Assembly: GCA_041389495.1 (NCBI GenBank)
Contig: JAWKRT010000002.1
Coordinates: forward strand, 992,001-1,056,000
Source: Myxococcota bacterium
GTDB lineage: Bacteria > Myxococcota_A > UBA9160 > UBA4427
Reading direction: 5' to 3'
Length of the DNA: 64,000 nucleotides
Of this stretch, positions 42,235-51,103 are shown one piece after another. How positions within the stretch are numbered: position 1 is the first letter of the stretch; each line of letters opens with the position of its first letter. The translations under genes and the position numbers were made by a program. Under the pieces are notes generated by a model that had not been told where the DNA came from, searched no databases, and worked only from the letters and a program-made list of their open reading frames with translations.

Positions 42235-43065
42235 TCAGGCCATCACGCCGCCGCCGTCGACGGCGATCGCCTGGCCGTTCACCCAGCGCGCGTCGTCCGA
42301 GCACAGCCACACCGCGGCGGCCGCGACCTCCTCGGGCGTGCCGAGCCGCCCGCCCGGGACGAAGCGCGCCATCTGGTCGAGCGGCATGGGCGCGTTCGCG
42401 CGCAGCATGGGCGTGTCCGTCGCGCCCGGAAGGATGGCGTTGCAGCGGATGCCCTGGCCGCCGAACTCGCTCGCGACCTGGCGGTTGAGGCCGAGCAGCG
42501 CGTGCTTGGCGGCCGTGTAGTGGGGCTGGCCGGGCGCCGGGATGCGCCCCGCGCCCGACGACGTGATGCAGAGCGCGCCGCGCAGGCCGTGCTCGGGGCG
42601 CGGCTCCTGTGCCGTCATGACACGCAGCTCGTGCTGCAGGCACAGGAACGCGCCCGTCAGGTTCACGGCGATCATGCGGTTCCACGCGTCGAGCGGGAGG
42701 TCGAGGAAGGCGCGCGGCGGGTCGGACATGCCGGCGTTGTTGAACGCGGCGTCGAGGCGGCCGAAGCGCGCGACGGCCGCGGCGACCATCGCGCCGACCG
42801 AGGCATCGTTGCTCACGTCGACCTCGACGGGGAGCGCCTCGGCGCCGAGGCGCTCGATCTCACTCGCCACCGCGCGCGCGCCGCTCGCGGCGAGGTCGGC
42901 GACGACGACGCGCGCGCCGCCGCGCGCGAACTGCAGCGCGGCGGCGCGGCCGATGCCGCTCGCCGCACCGGTCACGAGCGCGACCCGTCCGTCGAAGCGC
43001 GCGTCGCCCGGGCCCGCCTCGCTCCGACCCGCCTCGCCCCGACTCCGATCGGATCGCTCCGCCAT
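42235..43065 (-). CDS. SDR family oxidoreductase
   Basis: A 276-residue short-chain dehydrogenase. A charged 22-residue leader made of repeating Arg/Glu/Gly/Ser precedes T-G-A-A-S-G-I-G (about 32-39). N-N-A-G is near 111-114 and the active site lies in T-S-S-G with Y-T-A-A-K. The C-terminal V-D-G-G-G motif is intact. The ATG at 43065 is followed by the odd leader, so the true start may be later, but no better start precedes the core. A TATAAG element lies about 50 bases upstream. It is divergent from the nitronate monooxygenase-like gene. Confidence 0.87.
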   Translation of the reverse strand: MAERSDRSRGEAGRSEAGPGDARFDGRVALVTGAASGIGRAAALQFARGGARVVVADLAASGARAVASEIERLGAEALPVEVDVSNDASVGAMVAAAVARFGRLDAAFNNAGMSDPPRAFLDLPLDAWNRMIAVNLTGAFLCLQHELRVMTAQEPRPEHGLRGALCITSSGAGRIPAPGQPHYTAAKHALLGLNRQVASEFGGQGIRCNAILPGATDTPMLRANAPMPLDQMARFVPGGRLGTPEEVAAAAVWLCSDDARWVNGQAIAVDGGGVMA

Positions 43066-43114
43066 GCGCGCGCCTCGCGTGACCCGTCGTGCGCTATCGC
43101 CGCGGGGGGCGCTT

Positions 43115-43123
43115 CTTATACCA
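43115..43123 (-). promoter_or_regulatory. Extended -10 element TGGTATAAG
   Basis: On the minus strand TGGTATAAG (43123-43115) fits an extended -10 (TGnTATAAT), about 50 bases before the SDR start at 43065. It lies in the 87-base divergent gap and is the only TATA-rich stretch there; it could also serve the plus strand (TATACC). No -35 element is clear. Confidence 0.4.
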
Positions 43124-43152
43124 TGCGCGCGCACACGAACCCCGGAGGCCCC

Positions 43153-44283
43153 ATGCACACCGAGCTCTGCGACCGACTCGGCATCGAGTTCCCGATCTTC
43201 GCCTTCACGCACTGCCGCGACGTCGTGGCCGCGGTGTCGCAGGCCGGCGGCTTCGGCGTGCTCGGCGTCGTCGGCTTCTCGCCCGAGCAGATCGAGCAGG
43301 AGCTCAAGTGGATCGACGAGCACGTCGGCGACCATCCCTACGGCGTCGACCTCGTGATCCCGTCGAAGTACGAAGGCCAGGCGATGGGCAAGGTCGATCC
43401 GGCCGAGCTCGAGGCGCAGCTCAAGAAGCTCGTTCCGCAGGAGCACCGCGACTTCGCGAAGAGGCTGCTCGCGGACGCCGGCGTGCCCGAGCTGCCGGCG
43501 GGCCAGGGACGCCAGAGCGAGCTCATGGGATGGACGGCCGCGACGGCGGCGCCGCAGCTCGAGGTCGCGCTCGCGCACGACAAGGTGAAGCTGATCGCGA
43601 ACGCGCTCGGCACGCCGCCGCGCGACGTGATCGACACCGTGCACGCGAGCGGACGCCTGATGGCGGCGCTGTGCGGGAAGGTCCACCAGGCCGTGCGCAA
43701 CAAGGAGGCCGGCGTCGACATCATCATCGTGCAGGGGCACGAGGGCGGCGGCCACACGGGCGAGATCGGGTCGATGGTGCTGTGGCCGCAGGCGATCGCG
43801 GCCGTCGCGCCGACGCCCGTGCTCGCGGCCGGCGGCATCGCGAGCGGCGCGCAGGTCGCGGCCGCGCTCGCGATGGGCGCGCAGGGCGTGTGGACGGGGT
43901 CGCTGTGGCTCACGGTCGCCGAGTCGGCGAGCGAGCCCGCGCAGATGGAGAGCTACCTCAAGGCCACGAGCGGCGACACCGTGCGCTCGCGCAGCTACAC
44001 GGGCAAGCCGTGCCGCATGCTGCGCAACGACTGGACCGACGCCTGGGAGGCGCCCGAGAACCCGAAGCCGCTCGGCATGCCGCTCCAGGGCATGGTGACG
44101 GTCGACGCCATCCAGCGCACCAGTCGTTATGCGGACAAGGCGCAGCGCGTCGCGTTCAACCCCGTCGGCCAGGTCGTCGGCATGCTCAACGAGGTGCAGA
44201 CGAGCCGCGAGGTCATCCAGCGCATGGTCGAGGAGTACGTCGACGCGTGCGAGCGGCTCACCGCGGTGAACGCGCGCGCCTGA
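43153..44283 (+). CDS. Nitronate monooxygenase-like FMN protein
   Basis: A 376-residue TIM-barrel flavoprotein of the nitronate monooxygenase/2-nitropropane dioxygenase family. G-G-F-G-V-L-G at 32-38 and I-I-V-Q-G-H-E-G-G-G-H-T-G at about 194-206 (the conserved His-rich flavin loop) are clear, followed by P-V-L-A-A-G-G-I near 224-231 and W-T-G-S-L-W near 248. The branch with this layout is often encoded in lipid and steroid clusters, and some members act as enoyl reductases or oxygenases rather than on nitroalkanes. GGAGG lies 4 bases before the ATG; an ATG 10 codons earlier is an alternative without a site. Probably monocistronic. Confidence 0.87.
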   Translation: MHTELCDRLGIEFPIFAFTHCRDVVAAVSQAGGFGVLGVVGFSPEQIEQELKWIDEHVGDHPYGVDLVIPSKYEGQAMGKVDPAELEAQLKKLVPQEHRDFAKRLLADAGVPELPAGQGRQSELMGWTAATAAPQLEVALAHDKVKLIANALGTPPRDVIDTVHASGRLMAALCGKVHQAVRNKEAGVDIIIVQGHEGGGHTGEIGSMVLWPQAIAAVAPTPVLAAGGIASGAQVAAALAMGAQGVWTGSLWLTVAESASEPAQMESYLKATSGDTVRSRSYTGKPCRMLRNDWTDAWEAPENPKPLGMPLQGMVTVDAIQRTSRYADKAQRVAFNPVGQVVGMLNEVQTSREVIQRMVEEYVDACERLTAVNARA

Positions 44284-44387
44284 GCGCCGATCGACCGGGT
44301 CGGCGACCCCGGGCGGCGCGCCGTTCGAGACTTCGTTGCCACATGCGCTCGCGTGCGCCCACTCTCACTGGAGCGGAGGGCGGCTCG

Positions 44388-45158
44388 ATGCGGTTCGTTC
44401 GGAGCGCGCGCTCGATCCTTTTCGCGACCGCCGCGGTGCTCGCCTTCGCGTCCCCGGGCGACGGCGCGGTGAAGGTCTATTCGGCGACTCCTCCCGGCGG
44501 CACGCCCGGCGACGAGATCCTGTTCACCACCTCGCTGTCGACGCCCGCGCAGCCCTCGCCGGGCCGGGTGGAAGGTCACTACCGGCTCGAGGACACGGGC
44601 GGCAGCGCGGTGGCGATCCGTGCGTGGGAGCAGGTCCGCACGCTGCGCGTCGATCTCGGCCCGGCCGACCTCGTGCCGCTCTTCGGGCCCGGTGCCTTTG
44701 CGTTCGTGTCCGGCGACGCGACGTTCGCGCCGACGCTCGGGCAGACGGGTGTCGGGAGCGTCGCCCCGGGCGGAGGGGTCGCCTGGGGAGTGCTCGGCGG
44801 GTGGACGCGCACGGGGTCGGTCTTCTGCGTGGCGAGCCCCGCTGTGTTCTGCACGAGCGGCGTCGCCGTGCCGAACGGCGTGACGACGGCGTGGGCGCCG
44901 GCGCCGTCGTCGACCTACGACCTCGGTACCTGGAGCTTCGACGCGAACGGCGACTTCGAGGCGGTGACGGGATACATCTACCGGACCGCCTTCGGCGGCC
45001 TGTCCAACGAGCAGTTCCTGCTGCGCGGCACGCTCGTCGGCGATGGTGTCCCGGCACTCCCCGGCGTCGCGCTCCTCTCGCTCGTCGCGGGCCTGCTCGC
45101 GGCGGGCGCGCGCCGCGTCGTGCGGCGGCGCGATGGGGCGGCCGGGCTCGATCGTTAG
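44388..45158 (+). CDS. Secreted protein with PEP-CTERM-like C-terminal sorting signal
   Basis: A 256-residue protein. The signal peptide (basic start, core to about residue 26) is followed by a beta-rich body with S-T-P-G/S turns and two cysteines near 145 and 154. The last 30 residues read V-P-A-L-P-G, a hydrophobic helix, then R-R-V-V-R-R-R: the tripartite layout of PEP-CTERM and related exosortase substrates, with V-P-A-L-P in place of the motif. So it is probably anchored and then cleaved by an exosortase-like protease, not present in the window. GGAGGG lies about 8 bases before the ATG. Body function unknown. Confidence 0.75.
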   Translation: MRFVRSARSILFATAAVLAFASPGDGAVKVYSATPPGGTPGDEILFTTSLSTPAQPSPGRVEGHYRLEDTGGSAVAIRAWEQVRTLRVDLGPADLVPLFGPGAFAFVSGDATFAPTLGQTGVGSVAPGGGVAWGVLGGWTRTGSVFCVASPAVFCTSGVAVPNGVTTAWAPAPSSTYDLGTWSFDANGDFEAVTGYIYRTAFGGLSNEQFLLRGTLVGDGVPALPGVALLSLVAGLLAAGARRVVRRRDGAAGLDR

Positions 45159-45182
45159 GCGACCCTGCAGGCCGAGCGGGAG

Positions 45183-46487
45183 CTAGCCCGCCATCCGGTC
45201 GCGGACGACCTTGCCGTCCTTCATCACGAGGCGGATGCCCGTGCGAAGCACGCCGATGTCCTTCGACGGGTCGCCGTCGACGACGAGGAGGTCGGCGAGC
45301 CGGCCGGCGCGGACGGTGCCGAGCTCGTCGCCCATGCCCATCGCCTCGGCACCGTTCTTCGTCGCCCACCGCAGCACGGAGAGCGCCGGGATGCCGAGCT
45401 GCTGCGTGTAGACCTCGTACTCCGACACGTAGTCGCCGTGCGGCATCATCGGATAGCCGAAGTCGTCGCCGACGAGCAGGCGGACGCCCGCCTTCTCCAT
45501 CAGCGGCACCATCTTGCACGTGTACTCGAAGTCGCGCCGCACGCCGGCGAGGCGCTCGAGCACGCGGTCGAGCGGCTCCGGGAAGCCCTCGCCGATCGGG
45601 AACGTGGCCTGCGAGTGGTCCCAGCTCTCGGCGAACTGCAGGAAGCGCACGCTCCACAGCATGCTCGGCGTCACCGCGGCGTCGGCGCGCAGCACGGCCT
45701 CGATGCCCTCGTCGTCGATCTTGTCCGCGTGGTCGATGATGCGCAGGCCCGCCTTCGCGCACATCTTGATTCCCTTGGCGGACGCGCAGTGCGCGCGCAC
45801 GATGGCGCCGAGCTCGGCCGCCGTCGAGACGGCGACGTCGAGCTCGGGCTGCGTGTAGTACGAGATCTCGCGCGCGGGCGCCGAGCCGTGGCCGGGCGAG
45901 ACCGAGAGCTTCACGACGCCGCAGCCGCGGCCGACCTCCTCGCGCACCGCCGCGCGCATCTCCTCGACGCCGTTGACGCGGCGGATGAGCCCCTGCGCGC
46001 CGACCTCCATGTACCACGAGCGGTTCGTGCCGTCGGCCATGTCGCCGCTCGCCATGAACTCGTGCGTGCACGCGAGGATGCGCGGGCCCTCGACGATGCC
46101 GATCGTCATCGCGTCCTTGAGGCACACGTCGAGGTGGCCCGGGTTGCTCGAGCCGATCACCGACGTGACGCCCGCGTCGAGCGCGATGCCGGCGTTGCGC
46201 GCCGCGATCATGCCCATGTAGGGCAGCGGCGCGTCGAGGCCGAGGATGGGCGGCTGCGTGAGCGAGGGCGCGGGGCCGAAGCCCGAGTGGAAGTGCGCGT
46301 TCACCATGCCCGGCATGAGCGACTTCCCGCCGAGGTCGATCACGCGATCGTCGGCGCCCGTGGCGACGGGGCCCGTCCCGACGCTCGCGATGCGCTTGCC
46401 GTCGACGACGACCGTCGAGCCCGGAACGGCGGCGTTCTCGCCGTCGAGCAGGTTGGCGTTGCGGAAGACGATGCGGCCCTCGCCCAT
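45183..46487 (-). CDS. Amidohydrolase family metal-dependent hydrolase
   Basis: A 434-residue cytoplasmic amidohydrolase: small N-terminal beta-sandwich, then the TIM barrel. Metal ligands are His65 and His67 (N-A-H-F-H), a candidate carboxylated Lys in V-V-K-L-S near 192, His in R-A-H-C-A-S near 230, His in I-D-H-A-D near 251 and the catalytic Asp in G-D-D-F-G near 330. It closes with the beta-sandwich motif G-x-V-R-A-G-R-L-A-D-L-L-V-V-D-G. This is the imidazolonepropionase/prolidase-like branch, acting on a cyclic amide or ester. GGAGG lies about 10 bases before the ATG. It is divergent from the FAD enzyme and not obviously operonic. Confidence 0.88.
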   Translation of the reverse strand: MGEGRIVFRNANLLDGENAAVPGSTVVVDGKRIASVGTGPVATGADDRVIDLGGKSLMPGMVNAHFHSGFGPAPSLTQPPILGLDAPLPYMGMIAARNAGIALDAGVTSVIGSSNPGHLDVCLKDAMTIGIVEGPRILACTHEFMASGDMADGTNRSWYMEVGAQGLIRRVNGVEEMRAAVREEVGRGCGVVKLSVSPGHGSAPAREISYYTQPELDVAVSTAAELGAIVRAHCASAKGIKMCAKAGLRIIDHADKIDDEGIEAVLRADAAVTPSMLWSVRFLQFAESWDHSQATFPIGEGFPEPLDRVLERLAGVRRDFEYTCKMVPLMEKAGVRLLVGDDFGYPMMPHGDYVSEYEVYTQQLGIPALSVLRWATKNGAEAMGMGDELGTVRAGRLADLLVVDGDPSKDIGVLRTGIRLVMKDGKVVRDRMAG

Positions 46488-46685
46488 GGTGCGCTGTGCC
46501 TCCGGTGGTGACGCGTCCGGCGGCTCGGCGGGCCGTCGGGCCGCGCGCGAGCGGCGCGTAGACTACTCGCTCCCCGTCGCCCCGTGCCAGAATGGCGCGC
46601 CGTGCCAGGAAGCGCGGGCTTCGCTACTCACGCGCCGCCCGCGCCGCGGGCGCCGTCTTCCCACGAGCCGAGGAGAGCCGTCCCG

Positions 46686-48146
46686 ATGAGCGAGTCGAGC
46701 AAGGTCGTGTACGAGGTGATCGACGCGAAGGGCGTCCCGAAGTGGGACGACGAGGTCGACCTCGTCGTGTGCGGGCTCGGCGCGTCGGGCTCGGCGACGG
46801 CGTGCGAGGCCGCGCTCCAGGGCGGCGCGGTGCTCGTGCTCGAGCGCGCGAGCGGCTTCGGCGGCATCACGGCGAACGCCGCGGGCCACGTCTACGCGGG
46901 CGGTGGCACGCGCGTGCAGAAGGCCGTCGGCGTCGACGACTCCGTCGAGGCGATGAAGACGTACCTGATGGAGATGACGCCCGAGCCCGACGAGGAGAAG
47001 ATCGACCTCTTCTGCAACGACTCGGTCTCGCACTTCGACTGGCTCTCCGACAACGGCGTCCCGTTCAACAACACGATGTACAAGGGCAAGCACGTCCTGC
47101 AGCCGACGGACGAGTGCCTGATCTCGTCGGGCAACGAGGAGGTGTACCCCTACCGCGAGCACGCGAAGCCCGCCTACCGCGGCCACAAGGTCGCCGTCCA
47201 CGGCGAGCACGGCGGCATCAAGCTCGTCGAGTGCCTGGTCGAGCGCGCGAAGTCGCTCGGCGTCGAGGTCCGCTACGAGTGCTACGTGCAGAAGCTCGTC
47301 CGCGACGGCGATCGCATCGTCGGCGTCCTCTACCGCACGCTCGACGGCGAGACGAGGCACGCGCGCGCGCGCAAGGGCGTCGTGCTCTGCATGGGCCACT
47401 TCAGCGGCAACGTCGAGATGATGAAGAAGTACACGCCGCTGCTCGCGGACAAGCGCGTGTACAAGCAGGCGACGCCGGCGTGCGACGGCGCGGGCATCCA
47501 GCTCGGCCTCGCCGCCGGCGGCGAGGCCCTGCACATGGACGGCGCGCTCGTGACGTGCCCGTTCTATCCGCCGGAGAGCCTGATCAAGGGCATCCTCGTC
47601 AACAAGCACGGCAAGCGCTTCGTCGCCGAGGACTCGTACCACTCGCGCACGAGCATCTTCATCACCAAGCAGCCCGACGGCGTCGCCTACCTGATCGCCG
47701 ACGACGAGATCTTCGGCCGGCCCGAGTTCGGCGGCTACGAGGTGATCGACGCGTACGAGACGTTCGAGGAGATGGAGGAGGGGCTCGGCATCCCGGGCCT
47801 CGCCGCCGAGCTCCGCCGCTACAACGAGAACGCCGAGAAGGGCGAGGACCCCGACTTCCACAAGGGCAAGAAGTGGCTGCGCCCGCTGACGAAGGCGCCG
47901 TTCGCCGCGATGCAGGCCTCGTTCGGCAAGAACTTCTTCGTGGGCTTCACGCTCGGCGGGCTGCGCGTGTCGAAGGACGCCGAGGTGCTGCGCGCGGACG
48001 GCTCGCCGATCGCCGGGCTCTACGCGGCGGGCGCGTGCGCGTCGAACATCGCGCAGGACGGCACCGGCTACTCGAGCGGCACGTGCATCGCGGAGTCCAC
48101 CTACTTCGGACGCCGCGGCGCGCGGCATGCCCTCGGCAAGGCCTAG
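46686..48146 (+). CDS. FAD-dependent fumarate reductase/3-ketosteroid dehydrogenase-like oxidoreductase
   Basis: A 486-residue flavoprotein of the FAD_binding_2 family (fumarate reductase, ketosteroid delta-1-dehydrogenase and relatives). Dinucleotide motif C-G-L-G-A-S-G-S is at 29-36 with E53 at the end of strand two (L-V-L-E-R). G-G-I-T-A-N-A-A-G-H-V is near 59-69. R-F-V-A-E-D-S-Y-H is near 316-324, and the C-terminal G-G-L-R-V and A-G-A-C-A-S-N segments close the FAD site. No signal peptide. GAGGAG lies 9 bases before the ATG; TAGACT lies 127 bases upstream. Its 3' end overlaps the glycosyltransferase start by 20 bases. It probably dehydrogenates or reduces a cyclic enone or enoyl compound. 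Confidence 0.85.
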   Translation: MSESSKVVYEVIDAKGVPKWDDEVDLVVCGLGASGSATACEAALQGGAVLVLERASGFGGITANAAGHVYAGGGTRVQKAVGVDDSVEAMKTYLMEMTPEPDEEKIDLFCNDSVSHFDWLSDNGVPFNNTMYKGKHVLQPTDECLISSGNEEVYPYREHAKPAYRGHKVAVHGEHGGIKLVECLVERAKSLGVEVRYECYVQKLVRDGDRIVGVLYRTLDGETRHARARKGVVLCMGHFSGNVEMMKKYTPLLADKRVYKQATPACDGAGIQLGLAAGGEALHMDGALVTCPFYPPESLIKGILVNKHGKRFVAEDSYHSRTSIFITKQPDGVAYLIADDEIFGRPEFGGYEVIDAYETFEEMEEGLGIPGLAAELRRYNENAEKGEDPDFHKGKKWLRPLTKAPFAAMQASFGKNFFVGFTLGGLRVSKDAEVLRADGSPIAGLYAAGACASNIAQDGTGYSSGTCIAESTYFGRRGARHALGKA

Positions 48147-49976
48147 CGAGCCCGGAGGCGGAAGCTTCGCGCGCGCGCGCCGGCGCGCGCACGCGCTCGC
48201 ACGGGCCGGGCGGCTCGACGCGTGGGCCGTGTTCGCCGCCGCACTCGCGCTGCGGCTCGCGCACGGCGCGGAGATCCGCGCGCACGACCCGTTCTTCGCG
48301 TCGCCCTCCGTCGACGGGCGCGTGTACGACGCGTGGGCGCGCGCGATCGCGGGCGGCGACCTCGTCGGCGACGGCGTCTTCTTCCTCGGCCCGCTCTACG
48401 CCTACCTGCTCGGCGCGGTCTACGCGCTCGTGCACGCCGTCGCCGGCGACGGGGCCGACCCGAGCGCGCGCTTCGCGGTCGCCCGGACGCTCCAGCTCGC
48501 GGGCGGCGCGGCCGCGGCGGCGGGCCTGTGCGCGCTCGGCCGCCGCCTGTTCGATCGCCGCGTCGGGCTCGTCGCCGGGCTCGGCCTCGCGCTCTACCCG
48601 ATGGCGATCTTCTACGAGGGCACGGGCCTCGTCGCCTCCGTCCAGATGCCGATCGCGGTCGGCGTGCTCCTCGCCGCGGTGCGCGCGGGCGAGCGCCCGG
48701 GCGCGGGGCGCGGCGCCGTGCTCGGGCTCGCGATCGGCATCGCCGCACTCGCGCGCCCGAACGCGCTGCTCTTCGCGCCGCTCCTCGGCGCCGGCCTCGC
48801 GGCCGCGCCGCGCGGCGAGGCGCGCCGCCGGCGGCGCGCGCGCTCGGCGGTCTCGCCGCCGGGCTCGCGCTCGCGCTCGCCCCGTCGCTCGCGCACAACC
48901 GCGTCGCGGGCGGCGAGTGGGTGCTCGTGACGGCGACGGGCGGCATGAACCTCTACGTCGGCCACCACGCGCGCGCCGACGGCACGTTCTTCACCGTGCC
49001 GTCCGACTTCGCCGCGTCGGAGTTCGATTCGCCCGAGGAGCAGCGCGACACGAGCCGCCGCGTCGCCGAGGAGCGCACGGGTCGGGCGCTGTCGGCGGGA
49101 GAGGTCTCGAGCTACTGGCGAGGCGAGGCGCTGCGCGCGATCGCCGCCGGGCCCGCGCGCTGGCTGCGGCTCGAGCTGCGCAAGCTCGCGCTCTTCGCGA
49201 ATGCCGGCGAGGTCTGGAACGACCGCGCGCCGCAGCTCGAGCGCGAGTTCTCGTGGGTGATGCGGCTCCCGCTGCCGGGCTTCGGCGTCGTCGCGCCGCT
49301 CGCCTTCGTCGGGATGGCGCTCTGCGCGCGCCGCGCGCCGCCGCCGTGGCGCGCGGCGAGTCCGTGGCCGCGGCGCGCGCTGTGGCCGCTCTACGCGAGT
49401 GTCCTCGTCGCGCTCGCGACCGCGCTCGCGTTCTTCGTGCTCGCGCGGTACCGCTTCCCGGTCGTGCCGGCGCTGCTGCTCTTCGCGGCGGCGGCGCTCG
49501 TCGACACGGCCGACGCGCTGCGCGCGCGCCACGTGCGCCGCGTCGCCGCCCGCGCGCTCGCGCTCGCCGCGCTGCTCGTCGTCGCGCACCTCCCGATCGC
49601 GCCGAGCCACCTGCACGTCGCGCACTTCAACCTCGCGAACCGCTACCGCGCGCGCGGCGACCTCGAGCGCGCCGTCGCGCACTACGAGGCCGCGCTGCGC
49701 ATCGCGGCGCGCCACCTCGCTTCGATCGACGCGCTCGCGCGCACGCTCGAGGAGCTCGGCCGGCGCGACCGCGCCATCGCGGGCTTCCGCTACCTGCGCG
49801 ACGTCGCGCGCGAGCGCGGCGCGGCCGCCTGGGAGGCGCACGCGAACGAGCGGCTGCGCGCCCTCGGCGCCGACGCCGCGGGCGGCGTCGATCGGGCGAC
49901 CGAAGCTGCGAGCGGCGCCGGCGATGCCGATCGCGGCGGGAGTGGGCGCGGGGCGCGCGGCGTCAGCCGCGAATGA
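48127..49976 (+). pseudogene. Membrane glycosyltransferase (GT39/ArnT-like) with TPR tail, frame-disrupted
   Basis: The first part reads from ATG 48127: an Arg-rich start, then D-P-F-F-A-S-P-S-V-D-G-R near residue 55 (luminal acidic loop of PMT/ArnT-type glycosyltransferases), with hydrophobic helices up to about 48815. The continuation lies in the -1 frame from about 48845 (G-L-A-A-G-L-A-L-A-L-A-P) with more membrane helices, then a TPR-like soluble tail (N-L-A-N-R-Y-R, then A-V-A-H-Y-E-A-A-L) to 49976. I read one gene of about 616 residues with one base missing at 48810-48850 in a GC-rich run. The intact protein would transfer a sugar from a lipid donor at the outer face of the inner membrane. 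The same kind of -1 break occurs at 31095-31789. Confidence 0.65.
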
Positions 49977-50901
49977 TGGGCGCCTCGATCAGCTCGAGGC
50001 ACGTGCCGTCGGGATCGGGGAAGAACACCGCCCACACGCCCTCGACCGGGATCTCGGGCCCCATGTCGAGGAACACGGGCTCCGAGCACGCGACGCCCAT
50101 CCTCCGCAGCTCGTCCGCGCCCGCGCGCGCGTCCTCGACGAGGAACGCCATGCGGTAGATGCCGAGGTGGTTCGCGCTCGCGTACGGCCGGCCGACGGGC
50201 GCGGGGCGCTTCCACTCGAGCAGGTCGATCGCGAACGGCGTGCCCTTCGCGAACAGGAAGGCGGCCTCGTAGTCGCAGTCGCCCTCGAAGCCGAACGGCG
50301 CGCCGGGAATCGGGCCGGGGGCGCTCGTGCCGCGCACCTCGAGGCCGAGCACGTTCTCGTACCACGCGCGCGAGCGCGCGAGGTCGCTGCAGTTCACGTT
50401 GACGTGCAGCAGGCGGACGCCCGCGCTGCCGGGCTGCTCGATGAACTCGACGAGCGTGCCGTCGGGGTCGCGCGTGAAGAGCGCGCGCACCGAGGCGGCG
50501 TGCTGGCTCTGGATGGCGACGTCGGCGGGCGGCGACAGGCAGGGCACGCCGAGCGAGAGAGCGCGCGCGTGCACGGCCTCGATGTCCGGAGTCGCGAAGC
50601 AGATGCGGAACATGCCGAGGTGGTTCGCGGGCTCGTACGGGCGGCCGACGGGCCCCGGCCGCTTCCACTCGAGCAGGTCGATCGCGGGCGAGCCGTCCTC
50701 TCCGCCGCCGCGGCCGTCGTGCATCATCCACGCGTCCCACTGCACGTCGCCGGACATGCCGAAGCCGCCCCCGTCCTGGAGCGGCGGATGCGTGTGGAAC
50801 AGGGCGTCGAGCCCGACGAAGTCGCGGTAGAAGGCGACCGAGCGGGCGAGGTCCGAGCAGTTCACGTTGCAGTGCTGGATGCGCAGGATGTCGAGGGCCA
50901 T
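49963..50901 (-). CDS. Tandem VOC (glyoxalase-fold) protein
   Basis: A 312-residue protein with two VOC modules (about 1-155 and 160-312) with parallel landmarks: H-C-N-V-N-C-S-D-L-A-R-S at 10-21 and H-V-N-V-N-C-S-D-L-A-R-S at about 165-176, and D-L-L-E-W-K-R-P in both. Metal-ligand candidates are the opening His, Glu in L-L-E-W, His in N-H-L-G and Glu in F-I-E or L-I-E at each module's end. So both active sites look complete, as in extradiol-dioxygenase-like or bleomycin-resistance-like tandem proteins. No signal peptide. TAGGAT lies 6 bases before the ATG. Its stop overlaps the glycosyltransferase end by 14 bases on the opposite strand. Substrate unknown. Confidence 0.85.
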   Translation of the reverse strand: MALDILRIQHCNVNCSDLARSVAFYRDFVGLDALFHTHPPLQDGGGFGMSGDVQWDAWMMHDGRGGGEDGSPAIDLLEWKRPGPVGRPYEPANHLGMFRICFATPDIEAVHARALSLGVPCLSPPADVAIQSQHAASVRALFTRDPDGTLVEFIEQPGSAGVRLLHVNVNCSDLARSRAWYENVLGLEVRGTSAPGPIPGAPFGFEGDCDYEAAFLFAKGTPFAIDLLEWKRPAPVGRPYASANHLGIYRMAFLVEDARAGADELRRMGVACSEPVFLDMGPEIPVEGVWAVFFPDPDGTCLELIEAPIIRG

Positions 50902-50907
50902 GGGCCG

Positions 50908-50913
50908 ATCCTA
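50908..50913 (-). promoter_or_regulatory. -10-like TAGGAT before the tandem VOC gene
   Basis: On the minus strand TAGGAT is followed by 6 bases and then ATG at 50901. AGGA inside it could alternatively be a poor ribosome site. The rest of the 50902-51103 gap shows no other recognisable element. Confidence 0.35.
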
Positions 50914-51103
50914 CGCGGTCGCCGCGCGCGCGCGCCACGCGATGTGACCCTTCTTGCGTCATGCGCGGCGCGCGAGCTGCCGCGAGCCGCGGCATGGCGG
51001 CGCGCGCGCGGCGCCCCGGCGGCCCGGCGGGCGCCGCCGAATGGGGCGTGGCACTCTCGCGCGCCGCCGGCTCGCGCGCGCGGGCCCGCCCGGGAAGGCG
51101 CCG

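Noticed and set aside
43066..43755. N-terminal extension of the SDR frame antisense to the nitronate monooxygenase-like gene
   Set aside because: Composition is shadow-like and the FMN protein on the other strand has strong motifs.
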